Source: Deltaproteobacteria bacterium (GTDB lineage Bacteria; Myxococcota; Kuafuiibacteriia; Kuafuiibacteriales; Kuafuiibacteriaceae). Taken from it: 64,000 nt of DNA. Below, one piece after another: positions 48,954 to 57,473 of the stretch. Each line of letters opens with the position of its first letter. Position 1 is the stretch's first letter. The translations under genes were made by a program, and so were the position numbers. The DNA lies in contig JADJBV010000001.1 of the NCBI GenBank assembly GCA_016703535.1, positions 5,694,001 to 5,758,000 on the forward strand, read 5' to 3'. The notes beneath the pieces were generated by a model. It had not been told where the DNA came from, did no database searches, and worked only from the letters and a program-made list of their open reading frames with translations.

Positions 48954-49808
48954 ATGGACCGACCGGTGGAAGCACGAACCCCAGTGCTGGCCCTGCTGGT
49001 GGGCCTGGCGACCTGTGCCGGGCCGACCGAGACCGCCCGCACCGAGCCAGGTGCCCCCAAGCTGGAAGTTGATCCCTGCCAAGAGGATCCCAAACGGCAC
49101 GCGTTGCCGCTGGACGGGCCCCGGGACTTCACCGTGGCAGATCAGGCGTTTCAGGCCGCGACCTTGTTGGCCGCAGGCGGCGACTACGGCGCGGCCTTGC
49201 CCGGTTTCCAGGCGGCGGTGAAGGCCGACCCGACCCACGGCCTGGCCCACCTGGGCACCGCCGAGGCCCACCTGTACACCGACGATGAACCCCAAGCGAT
49301 GCGCAGCCACCTGGCCACCGCCTTGGTGTTGATGCCCGACAACCCCCGGGCCCACCAGCGATACGCCCAGGTCCTGGACACCCTGGGCGAAAAGCCCGCC
49401 GCCACCCGGCACTGGAAGTGCCTGCTTTCGCTGAAGCCCGAGACCGGCGAGGCCCGCTACCAGCTGGCGCGGCTCTACCTCGAGGCGGGTCAAGCCAAAG
49501 ACGCCGAACAAGAGGTGAGGGAGGCGATCAAGCTCGAGCAAGCCAACTTGCACTATCACCTCTTGCTCGGCGATGTGTTGGAGGCCGATGGCCGCCCCGC
49601 GGAGGCCGCCGACGCCGTGGCCGCCGCCGCTCAGCTGGCCGGACGGTCGGCGCCGCTCTACCGCCGGGCCGGAGCGCTCTACGAGCGGGCCAACAACACC
49701 ACCGCCGCCGCCGCCCAAAACAAGCGAGCCGACGAGCTGGACCCTCCGGAGAAGGCTCGGGCCTTGCGTCCCCTCCCCGAGGCCCGCAGCAAGGGCAAAA
49801 AGAAGTAG
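48954..49808 (+). CDS. TPR-repeat lipoprotein
   Basis: 284 residues. ATG 48954 with no ribosome binding site but a TCTACT-like -10 close by. Lipobox LATC (Cys21), then several TPR units (GDYGAALPGFQAAVKADPTH, AHQRYAQVLDTLGEK, EARYQLARLYLEAGQAKDAE), ending in an Arg/Lys-rich tail. Probably an envelope-anchored scaffold protein. Convergent with the Nudix-like gene, 18 bp away. Confidence 0.8.
   Translation: MDRPVEARTPVLALLVGLATCAGPTETARTEPGAPKLEVDPCQEDPKRHALPLDGPRDFTVADQAFQAATLLAAGGDYGAALPGFQAAVKADPTHGLAHLGTAEAHLYTDDEPQAMRSHLATALVLMPDNPRAHQRYAQVLDTLGEKPAATRHWKCLLSLKPETGEARYQLARLYLEAGQAKDAEQEVREAIKLEQANLHYHLLLGDVLEADGRPAEAADAVAAAAQLAGRSAPLYRRAGALYERANNTTAAAAQNKRADELDPPEKARALRPLPEARSKGKKK
49537..49552. 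repeat. Near-perfect copy of the dispersed palindrome
   Basis: AGCAA-GCCAAC-TTGCA: one mismatch in the left arm. Inside the TPR lipoprotein gene. Confidence 0.35.
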
Positions 49809-49826
49809 GGCCAGCTCAGAGGCCGG

Positions 49827-51191
49827 TCACCCGCCCGTGAGGTCGGCCGCGAAGGCCCCCAACTCCGGCACGTAACCCAAAAAATCCGCGAGCCGGTAGA
49901 GCGCACACTCGGCGGCGGCGTCGCCCTCCCCCTGACGAAGGAGGCGGATCGCTTGGGCCAGCGGCACCAGGTCCGATTCGGGTCCGACCTCTTGGGCGTA
50001 GAAGTGATAACGAAGGTCACTTTGGCCCGGTGAGGCGTCGGCCGGGGCCCCCAACTGCACGAGGGCCGCACCTTTGGCCCACCGGGTGAGCTCAGCCTGT
50101 ACCGCCCTCGGATCCCCGGCGCCGACCCAACACTCTTCGACGTCGAGGGGCACGGGCTGCACCCAACCGTTTTGCAACTCAGCTTGCAAAGCCAAAGCCT
50201 TGATCGCCAGGGGCACCCGACGCCGGCGTTGCAAGGCCACTTGCGCCCCGTACACCGGGTCCTTGGCGTAGCGGACGACCTTGGCCAGATCTTGGGGCAC
50301 GTGCAGAAACTGGATCCGATAGGGCCGGCCCACGACCTCCCCGCCCGGGCCCAGGTGAGAGGCCCAAGCGTTTCGAAACACCAGGCCTTCGCCGGCGTCG
50401 ATCACCTGCTCATCCTCCAAGTGGCAACCCACCACCACGGTCTCCGCCGACGGCGCCGGCAAGTTCATCGGGGCTCGAGACAAGGCGGCCGGGGCCTGCG
50501 TGACCAACCCGAGCGGATCGAAGCGGCCCTGGATCCGCTCCGGCAGCTCCGACCGCCAGCACCCCAGGGCCGGCACATAACCCAAGGCGCACAAGGCCCG
50601 AGTGGCCGCGACCCGGGCCCGAGCCCCTTCGCCGATGGCGCCTCGATCAATGGCCATCAACCCGTCTCGGGCCGAAAAGGCGATCGGCCGCAAAAGTTCA
50701 CTCAACTCCATGCCGCCGCCGTCGCCCTTCGGGCGCACCCCCTCGGGGAACTGGACGATCGCGGCGTAATATTGGTCCGCTTCGGTGGAGTGGGTCGGCA
50801 TGGTCGGGCTGGCCGCCTGGGATAAAGGAAAGAGCAAGCCAGCTTGCACTTCGGCCCCGGTCTCTTCGGCCAACTCCAACACCGCGGTGGCGCTCGATCC
50901 CACCCCGACGTGGTCCAAACGGCCACCGATGGAGCCGATCTTGACGTAGGGCTCACCGCGCAAAGTCCGGGCCGGCCGGGTGTCGCCGCCCTTGAACACC
51001 AGGTGCGGACGGCCGTCGGGATCGATCATCAACGCGGCGATGATCACCACGTCGTGGCCAGGACCGCTCAACACCACCCCTCGTTGGGTCGTGTCTTGTC
51101 CGCCGTGCCGGAAGGTGGCCCACCCGGTGCGGAGCCGCATGTAGCCGGAGAAGAGCTCGGCTTCGATCCCCGCCGCGACGCCTTCGATCAC
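49827..51191 (-). CDS. Protein with two tandem Nudix-like domains, coupled to the NYN gene
   Basis: 454 residues from GTG 51191, whose GTGA overlaps the NYN gene stop. Residues ~45-215 look like a Nudix ADP-ribose-pyrophosphatase fold: HLVFKGGD strand, a Nudix box GGRLDHVGVGSSATA.. ending LELAEETG (the REUxEExG Glu residues are kept, the first Glu of the box is not), then the SP...STEADQYY substrate loop. The segment ends ALCALGYVPALGCW, and the protein ends in the similar ALYRLADFLGYVPELGAF, so the second half may be a diverged repeat without a box. Not recognised as a known pair; contains palindromes at 50173, 50230 and 50833. Confidence 0.55.
   Translation of the reverse strand: MIEGVAAGIEAELFSGYMRLRTGWATFRHGGQDTTQRGVVLSGPGHDVVIIAALMIDPDGRPHLVFKGGDTRPARTLRGEPYVKIGSIGGRLDHVGVGSSATAVLELAEETGAEVQAGLLFPLSQAASPTMPTHSTEADQYYAAIVQFPEGVRPKGDGGGMELSELLRPIAFSARDGLMAIDRGAIGEGARARVAATRALCALGYVPALGCWRSELPERIQGRFDPLGLVTQAPAALSRAPMNLPAPSAETVVVGCHLEDEQVIDAGEGLVFRNAWASHLGPGGEVVGRPYRIQFLHVPQDLAKVVRYAKDPVYGAQVALQRRRRVPLAIKALALQAELQNGWVQPVPLDVEECWVGAGDPRAVQAELTRWAKGAALVQLGAPADASPGQSDLRYHFYAQEVGPESDLVPLAQAIRLLRQGEGDAAAECALYRLADFLGYVPELGAFAADLTGG
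50173..50188. repeat. Dispersed palindrome TGCAA-N6-TTGCA
   Basis: Perfect copy, spacer CTCAGC, inside the Nudix-like gene. Near-perfect copies at 50230-50245 and 50833-50848 in the same gene. Confidence 0.6.
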
Positions 51192-52735
51192 TCCAGGGTC
51201 TCCGGCCCCAAGCGGGTGACGCCGTCGGCGGTGGTGGCCAGATCCACGGCCAACCCATCGCCGAAGGCCGCCACCTCGACTCGTTTGCCGGCCCGCTTCA
51301 GGTGTTTGACCAGCGGCACGAAGTCCCCGTCGCCCGAGACCAACACCACCGTGTCGGCCAGTTCACACCGTTCGATGGCCTCGATGGCGATGCCCATGTC
51401 CCAGTCGGCCTTGACCTGCCCGTTCTGGAACACTCGAGGTTTTTTGATCCGCAGCTCCCAGCCGCTTTTTCGCAGCGTGTCGGCGAAGGCCTCGAAGGCC
51501 CCACCGTTGTCGACCACAAAGGCGACGGCCCGAGACACCTTCCGTCCAGCCCGGAGGGTCTCGTAGAGCGCGGCGAAGTTGACCTTACGCCGATAGGCGA
51601 TCCCGGCGGCGGCGGCCAAGTTGGCCTGATCGAGGAGGATCAACAGGCCTTGGGCGGCCCCGGCTTCAGGCGCCGGACGATCCCCGTCCACCAGCTGTTT
51701 GCGGGCCCGGTGCAGCTCCTCTCGAGTGGACTCCAGCTCACTTCGCAACTTGGCTTGCACTTCGGCGTGGGCCTGGGCGTCGGCCTGTCGGGCGTCCCGC
51801 TCCTTTTCCAGCAGGCGCCCCAACTCTTCGGCCCGGCGTTCGGACTTCTCCAGCGCCTCTTCTTTGGCGCTGAGGGTCTTGGAGGCGGCGGCCAACTTCT
51901 CCAAACGGCGCACTTTTTGGGCCAGGTCGTCGGCCACCACCCGAGCTTGATGTTCGCTCTGCTGAGCCGCTTCGACCGCCCGTTGTTCGCTCTCCACCGC
52001 CTCGAGGGCCTTCTTCAAGGACGACAGCTGAGACTCGACCTCTTCCCGGGCCTCACTCTCCTGCTTGAGGGCCCGCTCCCGGGAGCCGATCTGGGCCAAC
52101 AAGCGGGCCCGATCCTCTTCGTAGCGAGAGACCTGGGTCTCGAGATCGGTCAACTTCTTGGCGGTGACCTCCAGTTGGTTGGCTTGTTCGTGCAGGCTCT
52201 TGGCCAAGGCCACCTGCTCGACGGGCGCGCCGTCGGCCTCACCCTGGAGCATCGCCCGAGCCCCTTCGTAGACCGCGGTCTCTTGGAAAAACTCCTTGAT
52301 TACCCGATTGGCGAGCTGCCGCACCGCGGCCCGATCATCGCGGGCGAGGCCCCAGACCAACTTGGCCCGCTCCCGCTTCAGCGCGATGGCCCGGTAGGAC
52401 CCGACCCGATCGGGCGCCTGCTCTTCGGGGATGGAGGCGACGATGTGCCGCTCTTTGTGGCAGGCCCGATCGAGCTCTTTGATCAGGTGAAAGGCGACCT
52501 CGTCGTTGGAGAAGAAGCCCGAGGTGAGGTGGCCCACCAGCTCGGACTTTTTGATGCTGGCCATCCGGGTGCCTTGGGCCTGACGCGCGAAGCGCCCGTA
52601 GATCTGCTCGGCGATGGGCCGCTCCAAAGCGTCGACCAACAAGATGCCCATCGAGTGGGCGTCGAAGACCGCCTTGACCTCGGTGAGCACCGACCGAAAC
52701 TCGGCCGACTTGAACTTGGGTGTCGCAGCGACCAC
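51188..52735 (-). CDS. NYN-domain (LabA/DUF88-type) nuclease with long coiled coil
   Basis: 515 residues from GTG 52735. An N-terminal ~150-residue globular region of unknown family (VFDAHSMGILLVDALERPIAE ... VASIPEEQAP, given in pieces), a coiled coil (about 170-340), then a C-terminal NYN domain (about 355-515) with the acidic residues of the PIN-like active site: LLILLDQANL, FVVDNGG, KADWDMGIAIEA and VLVSGDGDFVPLVKHL. NYN proteins are metal-dependent RNases or nucleases. The added N-terminal and coiled-coil parts suggest recruitment to a complex. Coupled to the downstream Nudix-like gene. Confidence 0.8.
   Translation of the reverse strand: MVAATPKFKSAEFRSVLTEVKAVFDAHSMGILLVDALERPIAEQIYGRFARQAQGTRMASIKKSELVGHLTSGFFSNDEVAFHLIKELDRACHKERHIVASIPEEQAPDRVGSYRAIALKRERAKLVWGLARDDRAAVRQLANRVIKEFFQETAVYEGARAMLQGEADGAPVEQVALAKSLHEQANQLEVTAKKLTDLETQVSRYEEDRARLLAQIGSRERALKQESEAREEVESQLSSLKKALEAVESEQRAVEAAQQSEHQARVVADDLAQKVRRLEKLAAASKTLSAKEEALEKSERRAEELGRLLEKERDARQADAQAHAEVQAKLRSELESTREELHRARKQLVDGDRPAPEAGAAQGLLILLDQANLAAAAGIAYRRKVNFAALYETLRAGRKVSRAVAFVVDNGGAFEAFADTLRKSGWELRIKKPRVFQNGQVKADWDMGIAIEAIERCELADTVVLVSGDGDFVPLVKHLKRAGKRVEVAAFGDGLAVDLATTADGVTRLGPETLE
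51744..51759. repeat. Near-perfect copy of the dispersed palindrome
   Basis: CGCAA-CTTGGC-TTGCA: one mismatch in the left arm. Inside the NYN gene. Confidence 0.35.
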
Positions 52736-52790
52736 GGAGCAGTCTCCGTGCCCATGGTAAAGAGCCCCGGGGCGAGGCGCCAGAGAAAGG

Positions 52791-53366
52791 TCAGCCGAGG
52801 TTCAGGCAGCGGGCGATGATCTCGATCTCGAGCATGCCCCGGTCGGCGGTTCGTTCGGTGATGTCCCCGCGGCGACGCATGTCTTGGACCCGGGCCCGGC
52901 CCCCGTCGACCACCCGCTGGCTGATCTCGTGGCCGGCGTTGAGTTCGTGGGCGACAGTCAACAGCTCCGTCGCGCGGGCCCGGACCGAACCTTTGGTCAC
53001 GCCGTTCTCCCGGACCCGTCGCACCATCTCGGGGTCGTTTGGGATCTCCGGGTTGTGGAGGATCGGGGGGAGGTAAGCGATGGCGTTGGCGTTGCGGCGC
53101 TCCAGGGCTTGGAGCATGTCCTGGGACTCGCGGACGGCGAAGGCCGAACCTGGGCTCAACCCCAGGTTCCGCTGTTGACGGTCGATCACCTGCCGGAGCT
53201 CGTCCCGGGTCAAAAAGCCGTCGCCCTGCCGGCCGGTCGCCGAGAGCTGCACGTCCCGCTGCCACGCATCAAAGGGGGCGTAGCCCAGCTCCTGGGGAGA
53301 GACGATGGGTTCCGGGTCCGCTCCGTCGGCGAACCAGACGGGTGTATGAAAACCTACCCTAGGCAC
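52791..53366 (-). CDS. Hypothetical protein, 191 residues
   Basis: GTG 53366. No signal peptide or membrane helix. The N-terminal part contains RQGDGFLTRDELRQVIDRQQ, which recalls half of an EF-hand loop, and the rest is helical with several charged stretches (ENGVTKGSVRARATELLTVA, ISQRVVDGGRARVQDM). Possibly the last gene of the unknown cluster read from 56901. No family recognised. Confidence 0.55.
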   Translation of the reverse strand: MPRVGFHTPVWFADGADPEPIVSPQELGYAPFDAWQRDVQLSATGRQGDGFLTRDELRQVIDRQQRNLGLSPGSAFAVRESQDMLQALERRNANAIAYLPPILHNPEIPNDPEMVRRVRENGVTKGSVRARATELLTVAHELNAGHEISQRVVDGGRARVQDMRRRGDITERTADRGMLEIEIIARCLNLG

Positions 53367-53461
53367 CTACAGCCTTATCGGTGGCGCGGGCGTGAAGTTG
53401 TGAAGATCCGAGCGACAACTTGAGGATGGGACCACCCCCCTTGGGGACGTTCCCGAGGCGG

Positions 53462-53953
53462 TCAGCGGTTCCGGTCCCGATCGGTGGTCCCGACGGGCTC
53501 GTCCGAGGAGTAACGGAGGTCGTCGGCCCGGCGGTCCGAAGCCAAGCGGTCTTCGGTCGCCCAGAAGGCCGGCTGGCGCATGTTGGAGTTTTGCTCCTGC
53601 AGGCCGGCCATGATCTCGACGTTGCGGTTCATTCGATTGCGGGAACGCCCTCGCCTGCCCTGGCTGATCACTTCGCGTTTGGCCAAGGCCAGCTTGGCGG
53701 CGCACAACGCGTCTTGCACGCTCATGCTCAGCAGCTCGGACTTGATGGCCTGCTGTTCCCCGACTTCCCGCCGCTCGGCCTTCCATTTGGATACGGCCGC
53801 GAGGGGGTCTTCGCCGAGATCGGCGTCGATCTGACAAATCCCGGTGCCCCGCTTGCTCTCGACCTTCGGTGGGTCGCCGGCGACCTCCTTGCGCAATAGG
53901 AGCGCACTCCAGTCGATGGAGCCTCCACTTCCTATGCGCTTGGGGTCGTTCAC
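53462..53953 (-). CDS. Hypothetical protein, 163 residues, coupled to the 977-residue gene
   Basis: GTG 53953, 14 bp after the stop of the large coiled-coil gene; longer in-frame starts would overlap it and look non-coding. Helical and charged: RTGICQIDADLGEDPLAAVS, KSELLSMSVQDALCAAKLAL, then a basic stretch (SQGRRGRSRNRMNRNVEI) and a polar tail. No signal peptide. Probably one transcription unit with the 977-residue protein. Function unknown. Confidence 0.55.
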   Translation of the reverse strand: MNDPKRIGSGGSIDWSALLLRKEVAGDPPKVESKRGTGICQIDADLGEDPLAAVSKWKAERREVGEQQAIKSELLSMSVQDALCAAKLALAKREVISQGRRGRSRNRMNRNVEIMAGLQEQNSNMRQPAFWATEDRLASDRRADDLRYSSDEPVGTTDRDRNR

Positions 53954-53967
53954 TGCGATGCCCTCGA

Positions 53968-56901
53968 CTACCGCGACAACTTCTCGATCAACCGGTCCGA
54001 CTTCTCGAGCAACGAGTTGATGAGCTGGAGGAGCTGGGTATACCGCTGGGTAATCCGCTCCAGGTTCATGAACATGATGTCCTGGTTTTTGGCGTTGGAG
54101 CCCATGTCCTTGGCGCCGCTCTCGCGCTCCTTGGTGACCGCCTCCAGGTTCCCCTTGGCAGCCGACAGGGTCTCGACCTGAAGGTCGTGTTTGGCCTGCA
54201 GCTCGGGCGAAACTTCCAGGCCGGTCCGCTTCTGAGCCTCGATCTCCTGCTTGATCGTCTTGAGCTCTTCTTCGTGACCTTCGACGACCTTGTTGCGGTC
54301 GGCGATCGACTGGTCCAGCGACTTTTCGGTCGCCTTCCACTCGGCCTGGGCCTGGTCCTGCTTGGTGAACTCCTCCATCGAGGCCTCACGCTCACGATCG
54401 GTGTAGAGCGCGAAGATGAACAAGAAGTAGAGCATCTTGTCCTGAATGGAGAGGCTGCTGTCGGCCAAGACCTCCCGGCACGCGTAGTACCGCTGCTGGG
54501 CGATCGTCAGATCTTTCTCGGAGCCCGCTCCTTTGGCGCCCCCGCCTTTGCCCGATCCCCCGCCGCCCGCCTTGCTGGTTGTTTTGTTGGGGGGGTCATC
54601 GTTGCCACCGCCGGCCGCGACGGTGCCCAAAAACTTGAGGGCATCCTCCGCACCATTTCCAAGTTCGCTGCGGATGATCTTGATCAGCTCGGGGTCGTCG
54701 AGGATCTGCTTGGCGACCGCAGCCGCCTCGGGGCCGCCGCCCTGGACCTTCTGGAAGAGTTCACCCAACCCTTCCAGCTTGGCTTTGTTCGCCTCCGCCT
54801 TGGCCTTGTAGGCCTCGGGATCGGACGCCGCGTGCGCGAACTCCTGGAGGAGCCGAACCATCCCGGTGTTGAGGCCTTCTTGGCCTTTGGTGACGGCCGC
54901 CTGAATCCCGTCCATGCGGGTTTGGAGGGTGCCTTGGTGCTCCTTGAGCGCCTTCAGATCGGCCTGGGCTCCGGTCAGCTCGTCTTCGGTCTTTTTGGTG
55001 CTCTTGTTGCCGGCCTTGAGGGCCGTCAGCTTCTTCTCGAGCACCTCGATCTGTCGCTGGATCCCTTGCTCGGCGGTCTGGAGCTTTTCGAGGATGGGCG
55101 CCAGCTCCTTGGCCGCGAGCTGCGCCTGCGCCAACGCCGAGCCCGAGGTGGCGACGATCTCACCGGCCCCCTGCACCGAAGCCGGGACCGAGGCGGCCTT
55201 GCCTTCGAACCACTTGGCCAAGGCGTCCAGCAGCGAACCCTTGCCTTCGCCCTTGCTCGCCGCAAACACCTCTTGGAGGGCGGCGTCGATCTTTTGCGCG
55301 CTGCCCTCGGGCAAGCCCAAGGTCTGGGCCAAGCCACTCGCGAGCGCCAGCGAGTTTTCGGGGTCGAGCCTGAGCCCGGGGCCATCCTGGCTCAGACGGA
55401 TCGGAGGTCGATCTTTGTCGAGGAGGTGACCCGCCACCTGAGCGTTGGTGTTGAGGAGCTCCCGAAGTCGGCTGGCCTGAGGGGTGGCTTGGCCGGGCTT
55501 GAACTTTTCGTCGGTCCGCAGCGCCCGCTGCAGGTTCCCGATCACCGACTCGTCGAGGCCGAGCTGTTCGCCGGGACGAATGCCAGTGTTCTGCTGCACC
55601 AGCTCGACCACCGCCGCGGTGACCATGCGGTTGCACAGCCGGGTCAAGTGGGGCGAGTAGATGTCCAGGTTCACGCGCTCCTGGCTCTTTCCGACCATCA
55701 TGCGCTGGAGCATCTCGACGTGGCCGGTGATCGCCTTGAGCCGCTTCAGTTGAGTGGCGCTCAGGCCCTGATCTTTGCCCTGCGACTCCAGCGTCCGGTA
55801 GATCGCCAACATCAGCGAAAGTTGATCGGCGCCTTTGGGACCACCGTCTTTGCCGTCGACGCTTTGCAGCGCCTGCATCAGGGCCTGGGACGCCTTCTGC
55901 AGGCCCTTGTTCCCGGGCTTAACGCCCAAGATGCGACCGACCTCGGAGGTGATCGCCTCGGCGGAGACCAACTCCCGGCGGATCGCGTCGGCCTTGGCCT
56001 TGGCTTCTTCACCTTTGGTGCTAGGGGCGGTGGTCGTTGAGCCGCGGAGCGAGTGCAGCGTTCGGGGCCCGCCCTCGCGTTGGGTCGTGATCATCTGGCC
56101 CAACATCGCGGCCAGCGGGTTGTAGCGCTTCTCCTCGCCGTTGGTGGGCGGGGGCGCAAGTTGGTGGCCTTCAGTGGTGCCGACGCTCTTCTTCGCCTCG
56201 GCCTCAGCTTTGGCGTCGCCGTTGATCGGCGCGTTGGTGTTCGTGCCTTGAGCCTTGGGGGTCTTCGGCTTGACGCCGATCTCGACGGCGCCCACCACCC
56301 CGTCGCCGAGGACGAGGCCAGCGGCGGCCAGTTTGGCCTGCCACCCGCCGGGGGTGGCCATCGCTGCCATCAGGATGTTGGAGCCGAGCTTGAGCCAGTC
56401 ACCCTTGACCCGGAGATCCAGCTTGGCGGCGCCGGTGATCAGATCCTTGATGGTGGAGGTGAAGCCGGACTTGTTGTCGAGGCCCGCGATGCCCAGCAGA
56501 TCGTGGATCGCGTGGGTCGGGCGAAACGCGTTGCCGCCGCTGATCGAGTAGAGCCCGCCTTCGAGCTCCTTGAAGTTGGTGTCGCCGAAGATGGCGTCTT
56601 CTTTGGCGAGGCCCGGCTTGGGCGTGGCCAAACGGTCGGCGGCGTCCGAGAGGAGCTTAATCGCAGCGTCGGCAAGGTCTTTGCCGATGCCGTTTTTGCC
56701 GAGGTGTTGTTCGGCCAGGGCGCTCAGGTGCTTGAAGGCCTGGTCCTTGTATTTGCCGACGACTTTTTCGCCGAGGAGGTCGACCGCCGTGGCGAGGACC
56801 TTCTGGCCGATCTGGACCGCGTCCTTCTTGGGATCGGACTTCGGCTTTTGACCGACGCGGCCCTTTGGGCCACTGCCATCGACTTTATCCGTGCCGGCCA
56901 T
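53968..56901 (-). CDS. Very long coiled-coil protein, 977 residues, unknown family
   Basis: ATG 56901 with a good ribosome binding site (AGAAGG). No signal peptide. Long alpha-helical segments throughout, with heptads clearest at about 620-700 (LEKKLTALKAGNKSTKK and on) and 850-930. A hydrophobic patch at ~815-835 (DKMLYFLFIFALYTDRERE) is the only membrane-like segment. The C-terminus (MFMNLERITQRYTQLLQLIN) is an amphipathic helix. Low-complexity runs of Gly/Ser (KAGGGGSGKGGGAKGAGSEK) separate the parts. In layout it recalls translocator- or scaffold-type proteins of secretion systems, but no homologue is recognised. Confidence 0.6.
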   Translation of the reverse strand: MAGTDKVDGSGPKGRVGQKPKSDPKKDAVQIGQKVLATAVDLLGEKVVGKYKDQAFKHLSALAEQHLGKNGIGKDLADAAIKLLSDAADRLATPKPGLAKEDAIFGDTNFKELEGGLYSISGGNAFRPTHAIHDLLGIAGLDNKSGFTSTIKDLITGAAKLDLRVKGDWLKLGSNILMAAMATPGGWQAKLAAAGLVLGDGVVGAVEIGVKPKTPKAQGTNTNAPINGDAKAEAEAKKSVGTTEGHQLAPPPTNGEEKRYNPLAAMLGQMITTQREGGPRTLHSLRGSTTTAPSTKGEEAKAKADAIRRELVSAEAITSEVGRILGVKPGNKGLQKASQALMQALQSVDGKDGGPKGADQLSLMLAIYRTLESQGKDQGLSATQLKRLKAITGHVEMLQRMMVGKSQERVNLDIYSPHLTRLCNRMVTAAVVELVQQNTGIRPGEQLGLDESVIGNLQRALRTDEKFKPGQATPQASRLRELLNTNAQVAGHLLDKDRPPIRLSQDGPGLRLDPENSLALASGLAQTLGLPEGSAQKIDAALQEVFAASKGEGKGSLLDALAKWFEGKAASVPASVQGAGEIVATSGSALAQAQLAAKELAPILEKLQTAEQGIQRQIEVLEKKLTALKAGNKSTKKTEDELTGAQADLKALKEHQGTLQTRMDGIQAAVTKGQEGLNTGMVRLLQEFAHAASDPEAYKAKAEANKAKLEGLGELFQKVQGGGPEAAAVAKQILDDPELIKIIRSELGNGAEDALKFLGTVAAGGGNDDPPNKTTSKAGGGGSGKGGGAKGAGSEKDLTIAQQRYYACREVLADSSLSIQDKMLYFLFIFALYTDREREASMEEFTKQDQAQAEWKATEKSLDQSIADRNKVVEGHEEELKTIKQEIEAQKRTGLEVSPELQAKHDLQVETLSAAKGNLEAVTKERESGAKDMGSNAKNQDIMFMNLERITQRYTQLLQLINSLLEKSDRLIEKLSR

Positions 56902-57055
56902 CGACGTCCTTCTCCCGATCCGTTCCTACGCTGGATTGGGCGGAACTATCCCACCCGATCGTACGTCTGATTGGATATCGGTCAGTATGACGCCGGTGTT
57001 GCGCGATCTCTACCCTTGAGCCTCTTTTGCCTACCGCTCCAGAGTTAACCCTTAG

Positions 57056-57442
57056 TCATCGAGAACCTTCGAGGGTGAGCCTGGTCTGGACCTGGGTGAC
57101 CTTGGTCCCCCTCGCCAACATCCGGACCTCGCCGGTTCGAAGGTCGGCGGCGTCGACCTCATCCAGGCGCCGGGCCTCGGGGATTGGGCCAAGCCGGAGG
57201 TAGAGGTGGCCTTCCAGCTCGAACACGTCGCCCTTGAGGAGCTCTTCGACCGGACGGCTGGGGGCGGTCCGTTGGTCCTCGACCTTCACCTTGCTGCGAG
57301 GCGGGCCTTGGTTGCCGAGCTCGTCGAGCTGCCCCAATCCCTGCACGACCTTTTCGGCGACCTTCTCGAAACCCTGGGCGAGTTGTTCGCCGAAGCGCTC
57401 GGCGGCGCTGACCCAGTCTTCCGGACGTTTGGCTTCGTTCAT
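57056..57442 (-). CDS. Hypothetical protein, 128 residues, downstream of RNase J
   Basis: ATG 57442, 31 bp after the RNase J stop, so possibly in the same operon. N-terminal amphipathic helix (EQLAQGFEKVAEKVVQGLGQ), then a charged linker and a compact beta domain (DVFELEGHLYLRLG..., VRMLARGTKVTQVQTRLT). No signal peptide. Family not recognised. Confidence 0.6.
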   Translation of the reverse strand: MNEAKRPEDWVSAAERFGEQLAQGFEKVAEKVVQGLGQLDELGNQGPPRSKVKVEDQRTAPSRPVEELLKGDVFELEGHLYLRLGPIPEARRLDEVDAADLRTGEVRMLARGTKVTQVQTRLTLEGSR

Positions 57443-57473
57443 GGGGCCACGGTTAGCCACGGGGCCCGGCTCA

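Noticed and set aside
52791..56901. Type III secretion translocator operon
   Set aside because: Only the layout (coiled coil plus hydrophobic patch) fits. No ATPase, needle, secretin or chaperone gene is in the window, so the name is not used.
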